Of a stretch of 10,420 nucleotides of DNA, positions 6,661 to 10,420 are shown in pieces (position 1 is the stretch's first letter; every line of letters starts with the position of its first letter). Under the pieces are notes generated by a model. It saw only the letters and a list, made by a program, of their open reading frames with translations. It had not been told where the DNA came from and ran no database searches. The translations under genes were made by a program, and so were the position numbers. The DNA is from an uncultured Clostridia bacterium (GTDB lineage Bacteria; Bacillota_A; Clostridia; TANB77; CAG-508), in NCBI GenBank assembly GCA_944392525.1, contig CALXXB010000045.1, positions 1 through 10,420 of the forward strand. Direction: 5' to 3'.

Positions 6661-6910
6661 AATTATCTGTACCGCCTAGACTTATTGTTCCTTCCATACT
6701 CATTACAATAAGTAAATATGTTACAGATACTAGGAATCCTAATATTACTGCTGGTCCTCCAAATTTTGGCATAGCTTTTTTATGCATTCTTCTCTCATCT
6801 TTAGGGACATCTACTGCACCTATCTTTTGTGCAATTTTTATGGTATATGGTGTTGCCATAAATGCTACTATAAAGGCAAGCAAAAAGGCAATGGCTACAT
6901 CTCCCCACAT
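6614..6910 (-). CDS. tagO: TagO/WecA-type transferase, N-terminal piece (upstream part of a frameshifted gene)
   Basis: This frame holds the start of the TagO-like enzyme: a first membrane helix (about residues 3-20), the cytosolic loop with [32 protein letters not shown], where the DxPxxRRxH and PxxGG patterns are characteristic of the family, and a second helix (53-71). After residue 89 (QLL) the frame loses homology and stops nine residues later, while the frame shifted by one base resumes the family sequence (GMFLGILV). The ATG at 6910 has AAGGAGG (6925-6919) 8 nt upstream, overlapping the rpiB stop codon, so it is the second gene of the rpiB operon. Whether the break is real or a sequencing error cannot be told here. 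Confidence 0.8.
   Translation of the reverse strand: MWGDVAIAFLLAFIVAFMATPYTIKIAQKIGAVDVPKDERRMHKKAMPKFGGPAVILGFLVSVTYLLIVMSMEGTISLGGTDNYGMQLLRNVLGNIGY
6640..6648 (-). other. tagO: Probable one-base frameshift inside tagO
   Basis: On the minus strand the region reads CAACTACTCCGGAATGTTC. Removing one C of the CC gives [11 protein letters not shown], a continuous membrane helix leading into the FDD motif. As written, the upstream frame ends in RNVLGNIGY and a TAG at 6616-6614. The extra base is one of the G's at 6643-6644 on the plus strand. Confidence 0.65.
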
Positions 6911-6923
6911 AAATTATGCCTCC

Positions 6924-7373
6924 TTATTTCATGTTCTCGTCTTCTATTTCCTTTATTAATTCTAATCTTTCGATATGTCTTCCACCTTCAAATTCAGTTG
7001 CGAACCACATTCTTAAAATACATATTGCTTCATTTGTTGTTAAGTCATCTGCTCCCATTGCTAAGACATTAGCATTATTATGAAGTCTAGCATATTTTGC
7101 TGTATATTCATTATGACAAAGTGCACATCTAACTCCTTTAAATTTATTTGCTACTATTGACATTCCTATTCCTGAACGACAAATTAATATTCCTTGGTCG
7201 CATTTTCCACCTTGTACTTCTTTTGCAACTTTAGCTGCTATATCAGGATAATCTACACTTTGTTCTGATTCACATCCGAAGTCTACAAATTCTATATTCT
7301 TATCCTCTAAATACTTCTTTACTTCTTCTTTTAATCTATATCCTCCATGGTCACATCCAATTGCTATTATCAT
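6924..7373 (-). CDS. rpiB: Ribose-5-phosphate isomerase B (RpiB/LacAB family)
   Basis: A 149-residue cytosolic enzyme that interconverts ribose 5-phosphate and ribulose 5-phosphate in the pentose phosphate pathway. Signatures are GCDHGG (6-11) at the N-terminus, VDYPDIA (40-46), the active cysteine segment ICRSGIGMSIVANK (64-77, C65), ARLHNNANVLAMG (95-107, H98) and FEGGRHIERL (128-137). The residue after the catalytic cysteine is arginine (CRSGIG) where the family usually has glycine (CGTGIG/CGSGIG), an uncommon change in the active-site loop. The length is typical. The ATG at 7373 has GGAGG (7385-7381) 7 nt upstream. It is first in an operon with tagO and rubredoxin and has a promoter at 7397-7425, divergent from rpsT. 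Confidence 0.95.
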   Translation of the reverse strand: MIIAIGCDHGGYRLKEEVKKYLEDKNIEFVDFGCESEQSVDYPDIAAKVAKEVQGGKCDQGILICRSGIGMSIVANKFKGVRCALCHNEYTAKYARLHNNANVLAMGADDLTTNEAICILRMWFATEFEGGRHIERLELIKEIEDENMK

Positions 7374-7396
7374 ATGTATCCCTCCATTCTTTATAA

Positions 7397-7425
7397 ATCA
7401 TAACATAAAAATATTTCTTTTACAA
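7397..7425 (-). promoter_or_regulatory. Promoter of the rpiB-tagO-rubredoxin operon
   Basis: On the minus strand, -35 TTGTAA (7425-7420), a 17-nt spacer and -10 TATGAT (7402-7397). It is back to back with the rpsT promoter, with 18 bp between the two -35 boxes. Confidence 0.65.
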
Positions 7426-7443
7426 GAATTATTCTAAAATTAC

Positions 7444-7472
7444 TTGCTTTTTCCTAATATTTATGGTAAAAT
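7444..7472 (+). promoter_or_regulatory. Promoter of rpsT
   Basis: -35 TTGCTT (7444-7449), a 17-nt spacer and -10 TAAAAT (7467-7472). Start near 7479; leader of about 40 nt with a very strong ribosome binding site. Confidence 0.68.
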
Positions 7473-7519
7473 ATTACATGTTAATAATGTAATACAAACT
7501 AAAGGAGGTGCTTTAAGAA

Positions 7520-7786
7520 ATGCCAAATATTAAATCAGCTAAAAAAAGAGTTAAAATTATCGAAAAGAAAACTTTAAGAAATAATATGATAAAATCTGGA
7601 TACAAAACAGCTGTTAAAAAATTTGAAGAAGCTGTTAACGCTGGTAACCTTGATGAAGCTAAAGTTTTATTCTCTGAAGCTACAAGAAAGATTGACCAAG
7701 CTTGCAGTAAAGGTGTTATTGTTAAAAACACAGCAGCTAGAAAAAAATCTAATTTATCAAAAAAATTAAACGCAGCTATGGCTTAA
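7520..7786 (+). CDS. rpsT: Ribosomal protein S20
   Basis: An 88-residue, lysine-rich, all-helical protein of the small ribosomal subunit that binds 16S rRNA. It begins with [12 protein letters not shown], and the central [19 protein letters not shown] and C-terminal [23 protein letters not shown] segments are typical of S20. The length is normal (about 85-90). The ATG at 7520 follows AAAGGAGGTG (7501-7510), one of the best ribosome binding sites in the window. Single gene with its own promoter (7444-7472) and terminator (7818-7856). In many bacteria S20 sits near the leader-peptidase or holA region; here its neighbours are rpiB and a pilin-like gene. Confidence 0.97.
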   Translation: MPNIKSAKKRVKIIEKKTLRNNMIKSGYKTAVKKFEEAVNAGNLDEAKVLFSEATRKIDQACSKGVIVKNTAARKKSNLSKKLNAAMA

Positions 7787-7817
7787 AACAAAATAAAGAT
7801 TATGCATAGTTTTTATT

Positions 7818-7856
7818 AAAGATGTTTTTTGGGACGGACTCAAAAAACATCTTTTT
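7818..7856 (+). terminator. Intrinsic terminator of rpsT with a GGGACGGACTC loop
   Basis: A 13-bp stem (7818-7830 with 7842-7854), extendable by one G-C pair, followed by T's. The loop region GGGACGGACTC (7831-7841) is unusually G/C-rich for this DNA. Confidence 0.85.
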
Positions 7857-7866
7857 ATATATAGAG

Positions 7867-7899
7867 AAAAGTATAGTGAAATTAATTTACTATACTTTT
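7867..7899. terminator. Intrinsic terminator of the pilin-like gene (likely bidirectional)
   Basis: An 11-bp stem (7867-7877 with 7889-7899), followed on the plus strand by TTATTATTACTTTTATTTTA and on the minus strand, where the stem ends in TTTT, by CTCTATATA. It lies 13 nt past the minus-strand stop codon and backs up the rpsT terminator, isolating the two convergent genes. Confidence 0.7.
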
Positions 7900-7911
7900 T
7901 TATTATTACTT

Positions 7912-8964
7912 TTATTTTATCGTGAAAGTTCCATCTGTATTCTCTTGTAGCTCTACACTAGTATTTAGACGAACTACTGGTCTAAATCCAACCCTATTAT
8001 AGTAAGCAGGTCCCATTCCTATTAAACCAGTTAGACTATACCCTTCTATACTTCCATCATACTCTACACATAAAATATCAAAATTTCCAGTTCCAGGGCT
8101 TGATAACCACATACCATAAGCCTCACTATCCGAATTAATTACATATAAACTATCTTGTACATTTAACAAATTTGTTTGGTTTCCACTCCATTTGATTCCA
8201 TCCGAACTCATAGTATATCCGAAGTCGATATCTTTAGAAGTATACTGATAATTAGTTAAATATTTTTCATTATAAGACTTTATAATTAATTCTATTGTTG
8301 GTCCACCTATTGCATAATCAGCATTGTTACCTTTGAATTTATTCCATGCTTCAATATCAGATAAATATGCAATAGCTTTAATATTTGGATAGTCGTCTGT
8401 TTCATGTCCGTTATTAAAATAATCGCTATTTAATCCTCTTACTATTTCAGGAATATCTGTCGCCCCCATATAATCGCTTTCATAAATATTACTAAATCCT
8501 GCTCCATATTTATAATTTCCCGTATTTTTTTTAACTGCATTTCCAGCTTTTGAAAGTGGACAATAATCTGTTGAAATGTAATCATCAGCTATTAAATAAA
8601 TGTTATTTCCATCTGAATATAAAATTTTCCAATTATTTACTGCTTCATCGTTTTCACATGTATACCCATCTACAATAGCTCCGTAATATTTATCTTTATT
8701 TTCTGAATTTGAAATTTCTTTAGCTGTTACTGTTACATCATTATTAATATAATTATTTAAAACATTATTGTATTCGTCAAGCATTTCTGTTTCATTTTCT
8801 GCTGCAATTTCTGTTGCATTTTTTGTTCTTTGTGCCTGTGTAAGTATTCCATTATCTCCTGTTAGCATTGCAATTGATACTCCTGCAAGTATTAGAAGAA
8901 CAATTATAGTTATAACTAATGCTATAAGTGTAATACCTTGTCTTTGTCTTAATCTTTCTTTCAT
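7912..8964 (-). CDS. Pilin-like surface protein: type IV prepilin N-terminus plus DUF6273-like domain
   Basis: A 350-residue exported protein. The N-terminus MKERLRQRQG|ITLIALVITI is a class III-type signal, with basic residues, a glycine at the prepilin peptidase site (after G10), then a hydrophobic helix (11-34) that would anchor it in the membrane or pack in a pilus core. Position +5 is alanine, not the usual glutamate. A helical stretch (40-75) leads into a globular region with repeated YxGAIVDGY and NIYLIADDY-type strands and a C-terminal WLSSPG (286-291) and VGFRPVVRLNTSVEL (325-339). These resemble the DUF6273 / formylglycine-enzyme-like fold common in Clostridia surface proteins (recalled, not searched). 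AAGGAGG (8979-8973) lies 8 nt before the ATG. No pilus assembly genes are in the window. Confidence 0.8.
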   Translation of the reverse strand: MKERLRQRQGITLIALVITIIVLLILAGVSIAMLTGDNGILTQAQRTKNATEIAAENETEMLDEYNNVLNNYINNDVTVTAKEISNSENKDKYYGAIVDGYTCENDEAVNNWKILYSDGNNIYLIADDYISTDYCPLSKAGNAVKKNTGNYKYGAGFSNIYESDYMGATDIPEIVRGLNSDYFNNGHETDDYPNIKAIAYLSDIEAWNKFKGNNADYAIGGPTIELIIKSYNEKYLTNYQYTSKDIDFGYTMSSDGIKWSGNQTNLLNVQDSLYVINSDSEAYGMWLSSPGTGNFDILCVEYDGSIEGYSLTGLIGMGPAYYNRVGFRPVVRLNTSVELQENTDGTFTIK

Positions 8965-8989
8965 TACCTTTTCCTCCTTAGTTTTTTAT

Positions 8990-9018
8990 TTTATATTTTT
9001 AAACTTTAATAACAACAA
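8990..9018 (-). promoter_or_regulatory. Possible proximal promoter of the pilin-like gene
   Basis: On the minus strand, -35 TTGTTG (9018-9013), a 17-nt spacer and -10 TATAAA (8995-8990), after the leader terminator. The region is so AT-rich that chance matches are easy. If real, it would give basal expression independent of the leader. Confidence 0.35.
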
Positions 9019-9033
9019 AAAAGACAGCAATAA

Positions 9034-9055
9034 AAAACTATATTTCTATAGTTTT
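9034..9055 (-). terminator. Leader terminator before the pilin-like gene
   Basis: A 9-bp stem AAAACTATA/TATAGTTTT (9055-9047 with 9042-9034 on the minus strand) with a GAAA tetraloop; the stem's last T's run into TT and ATTG, giving a six-T run. Weak by itself because of A-T pairs, but well placed 70 nt before the ATG. Confidence 0.5.
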
Positions 9056-9172
9056 ATCACTATCTTTTATAAAACATGCCAAGCTAAATAGACCGCACTT
9101 TATTTCACTAAAGTGTAGCTCTCTCTCTCTCTTTCTCTCTCTTAGAGTTACAAGGGGTTTAGCTCTTAGCAT
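9038..9172 (-). CDS. Possible 44-residue leader peptide ORF
   Basis: An ATG at 9172 has AGAGGTG (9187-9181) 8 nt upstream and opens 44 codons to a TAG (9040-9038) that falls inside the leader terminator. The peptide starts MLRAKPLVTLRERKRERE, the repetitive part being encoded by the GA dinucleotide repeat, and ends with a short mixed tail. No family is recognised. The ATG is also the 5' end of stem P1, so translation and folding would compete. It could be a real attenuating leader peptide or only an accident within a structured RNA. Confidence 0.3.
   Translation of the reverse strand: MLRAKPLVTLRERKRERELHFSEIKCGLFSLACFIKDSDKTIEI
9119..9142. repeat. CT/GA simple dinucleotide repeat
   Basis: On the plus strand, seven CT units (9119-9132), then TT, then four CT units (9135-9142). 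On the transcribed minus-strand leader it is an AG tract within the loop closed by P1 and within the 44-codon ORF. Such tracts are prone to slippage. Confidence 0.8.
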
Positions 9173-9205
9173 ATTCTATACACCTCTTTACTTTTTAATA
9201 CTAAT

Positions 9206-9234
9206 ATTATATAGTAATTCCTTTAAGTTTTCAA
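9206..9234 (-). promoter_or_regulatory. Promoter of the leader RNA / pilin-like gene
   Basis: On the minus strand, -35 TTGAAA (9234-9229), a 17-nt spacer and a perfect -10 TATAAT (9211-9206). It predicts a start near 9199, about 235 nt upstream of the pilin-like ATG. Confidence 0.75.
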
Positions 9235-9291
9235 TGAAAAATATATTACATTTTGTTTACAATACTTACTTTTCTTATGCAATTATTTCCA

Positions 9292-9320
9292 TTGCTTTTA
9301 ATTTATTTACATGTTAAGAT
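9292..9320 (+). promoter_or_regulatory. Promoter of the small membrane protein gene
   Basis: -35 TTGCTT (9292-9297), a 17-nt spacer and -10 TAAGAT (9315-9320), giving a leader of about 30 nt. Confidence 0.55.
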
Positions 9321-9356
9321 TTTTATAGATACAATTTTATTTTAGTGAGGTTTAAA

Positions 9357-9608
9357 ATGATAAAGAAAATAGTTACATATTATAAGAATTTAGATAAAGC
9401 TACATATAAAATATTATATAAAGGTCTTGAATTTTGTTTTTTACTTGCTTCTTTTTCTGCTTTTATTTTACTTAGCTATATGTTATTCTTCCAAGCACCT
9501 TTAATTTATTACATTGGAATAAACTTATTTAAACTAAGTTTAGTTTTTAGTGTTGAATTTATTATTTGTGGTTTTGTTGTAGATAATATAAAGAAACAAT
9601 TAATTTAG
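9357..9608 (+). CDS. Small two-helix membrane protein, function unknown
   Basis: An 83-residue protein with a basic amphipathic N-terminus (MIKKIVTYYKNLDKATYKILYKG), a first hydrophobic helix (about 25-46), a short turn around FQAPLIYY, a second helix (about 52-76) and a basic tail (NIKKQ). The ends are positively charged, so both termini are probably cytosolic. The ATG at 9357 is preceded by GTGAGG (9345-9350); an in-frame GTG at 9345 is part of that site and is rejected as the start. I do not assign a function. It resembles small uncharacterised membrane proteins seen in Clostridia, but only from memory. Single gene with its own promoter and a strong terminator. Confidence 0.75.
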   Translation: MIKKIVTYYKNLDKATYKILYKGLEFCFLLASFSAFILLSYMLFFQAPLIYYIGINLFKLSLVFSVEFIICGFVVDNIKKQLI

Positions 9609-9621
9609 ATTTTACTTCTGA

Positions 9622-9653
9622 AAAAGAGACAAAGTTCTTTCTTTGTCTCTTTT
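9622..9653. terminator. Bidirectional intrinsic terminator between the small membrane protein gene and gatB
   Basis: A perfect 13-bp stem (9622-9634 with 9641-9653) with a 6-nt loop. T-rich sequence follows on the plus strand (CTCTTATTTTAATT), and on the minus strand the stem ends in TTTT followed by T. It lies 13 nt past the plus-strand stop and 3 nt past the gatB stop. Confidence 0.85.
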
Positions 9654-9656
9654 CTC

Positions 9657-10420
9657 TTATTTTAATTCTTCTTTAAACATTTGGTTAAGCATTTGTGGAT
9701 TTGCTTTTCCTCTTGTTTCTTTCATAGCTTGTCCTACTAGATATCCTAATGCTTTTTCTTTTCCTGCTTTATAGTCTTGGACTGATTGTGGGTTGTTTTC
9801 TAGTACTTTAATTACAATCTCTTTAATTGCACCTTCATCTGATATTTGAACCCAACCTTTTTCATCTATAATATCTTCTGGGTCTCTTGGGTGTTCAAAC
9901 ATTTCAACTAAAACTTTTTTAGCGATAGATGAACTTATTGTTCCTTTGTCTATAAGCATAACTAATTTTGCTAATTGTTTACTATCAAAAGGTATTTCTA
10001 CTGGATCCATTTCAGTTTCATTTAATATTCTTGATATATCTGAAATAATCCAGTTATTTACTGCTTTTGGATTATTACAAATCTTACTTGCTTGTTCAAA
10101 TAAATCTGATAAATATTTAGATGAAGTAATGATATTTGCATCTTTTTCAGATAGATGATATTCTGTTAAATATCTTTGTTTTCTACTTTCAGGAAGTTCT
10201 GGAAGTGATTTTCTTATATTTTCTATATATTCATCAGAAAGTTTAATTGCAACTAAATCTGGGTCTGGGAAATATCTATAGTCTTGTGCATCTTCTTTAT
10301 CTCTCATTGAAAATGTTTTTCCTGATACTTCATCCCATCTTAAAGTTTCTTGTTCTACTTCTCCTCCATTATCTATTACATCTACTTGTCTATCAATCTC
10401 ATATTCAATAGCTCTTGTAA
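9657..10420 (-). CDS. gatB: Asp-tRNA(Asn)/Glu-tRNA(Gln) amidotransferase subunit B, C-terminal 253 residues (runs off right edge)
   Basis: The frame is open to the right edge of the window; the ATG at 10307 is internal, because conserved GatB sequence (AIEYEIDRQ, QETLRWDE, GKTFSMRDKEDAQDYRYFPDPDL) runs across it. GatB binds tRNA and, with GatA and GatC, amidates misacylated Glu-tRNA(Gln) or Asp-tRNA(Asn) in organisms lacking the direct synthetase. Visible here are the end of the catalytic cradle with YRYFPDPDL, the helical domain (PESRKQRYLTEYHLSEKDA onward) and the C-terminal YqeY-like tail (KALGYLVGQAMKETRGKANPQMLNQMFKEEL), which contacts tRNA. The C-terminus is complete. gatA and gatC would be expected upstream, beyond the right edge. 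Confidence 0.96.
   Translation of the reverse strand, partial: TRAIEYEIDRQVDVIDNGGEVEQETLRWDEVSGKTFSMRDKEDAQDYRYFPDPDLVAIKLSDEYIENIRKSLPELPESRKQRYLTEYHLSEKDANIITSSKYLSDLFEQASKICNNPKAVNNWIISDISRILNETEMDPVEIPFDSKQLAKLVMLIDKGTISSSIAKKVLVEMFEHPRDPEDIIDEKGWVQISDEGAIKEIVIKVLENNPQSVQDYKAGKEKALGYLVGQAMKETRGKANPQMLNQMFKEELK

Larger units (their letters stand above)
9034..9199 (-). ncRNA. Structured leader RNA (candidate attenuator or riboswitch) upstream of the pilin-like gene
   Basis: About 165 nt are transcribed from the promoter at 9206-9234 (predicted start near 9199). Closing stem P1: minus-strand AUGCUAAG (9172-9165) pairs with CUUGGCAU (9083-9076, one G-U), then a 2-nt bulge, then CUAAA (9162-9158) with UUUAG (9088-9084). 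Inside is a hairpin CACUUUA/UAAAGUG (9115-9109 with 9102-9096) and a GA-rich strand. An alternative pairing AGCUA/UAGCU (9120-9116 with 9086-9082) competes with P1. Immediately 3' of P1, GUUUUAU/AUAAAAC (9075-9069 with 9057-9051) forms a possible antiterminator that overlaps and excludes the terminator at 9034-9055. It matches no riboswitch class I can recall. With the flanks, it accounts for the 392-nt gap between the pilin-like gene and the next gene. Confidence 0.5.

Noticed and set aside
7473..7493. ATTACAT/ATGTAAT inverted repeat before rpsT as an S20 autoregulatory hairpin
   Set aside because: The predicted transcription start (about 7479) falls inside its left arm, so it would not be intact in the mRNA, and the stem is all weak pairs but two.
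7513..7731. Minus-strand open frame of 72 codons opposite rpsT
   Set aside because: Fully antisense to a clear S20 gene and has no start signals.
9034..9199. c-di-GMP riboswitch class I or II, or a hammerhead ribozyme, upstream of the pilin-like gene
   Set aside because: The conserved cores (for example GCAAACC with GACGCAAAGCC for class I, CUGAUGA with GAAA for hammerhead) are not found in the leader.
1..10420. CRISPR arrays, tRNA or rRNA genes, transposase genes
   Set aside because: None seen: no regularly spaced repeats, no tRNA-like cloverleaf or rRNA segments, and no transposase motifs in any frame.

Overview
The window comes from a low-GC (roughly 30% by eye) Gram-positive anaerobe, most likely an uncultured gut-type member of the Clostridia. 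The evidence is AGGAGG-type ribosome binding sites, many near-consensus sigma-A promoters with 17-nt spacers, T-rich intrinsic terminators, AGA-dominated arginine codons, a Mn-dependent (family II) pyrophosphatase, rubredoxins, and a pilin-like protein with the ITLIALV start common in Clostridia. This is taxonomic inference, not a measurement.

Layout. Left edge: the first codons of an HU-type DNA-binding protein (minus), then a MurJ/SpoVB/YtgP-type flippase (minus) and the family II pyrophosphatase ppaC (minus), each with its own promoter. Between ppaC and the next minus-strand operon sits an inverted, self-contained promoter-ORF-terminator cassette. It encodes a 72-residue orphan protein with clearly different base and codon composition. 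Next comes a two-gene minus operon: a polysaccharide pyruvyl transferase family protein and the redox chaperone Hsp33 (hslO), separated by 1 nt.

The minus operon rpiB - tagO - rubredoxin follows. Its TagO/WecA-type phosphoglycosyl transferase carries a C-terminal rubredoxin domain, and a separate 52-residue rubredoxin gene lies 20 nt downstream. The two rubredoxin coding segments are a recognisable direct repeat. As read here, tagO is split by a one-base frameshift. Divergent from rpiB is rpsT (ribosomal protein S20, plus), which faces a pilin-like surface protein gene (minus).

Upstream of the pilin-like gene is a leader of about 165 nt with its own strong promoter, a long closing stem, a GA-rich simple repeat, and mutually exclusive antiterminator and terminator hairpins. 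It looks like an attenuator or riboswitch of a class I do not recognise. A small two-helix membrane protein (plus) and the C-terminal 253 residues of gatB (minus, running off the right edge) close the window.

Most genes are core housekeeping: chromosome packing, envelope precursor synthesis and flipping, phosphate and pentose metabolism, translation. Hsp33 and the rubredoxins fit an anaerobe handling redox stress. The unusual material is the TagO-rubredoxin fusion with its tandem rubredoxin, the compositionally foreign 72-residue cassette, and the structured leader of the pilin-like gene.
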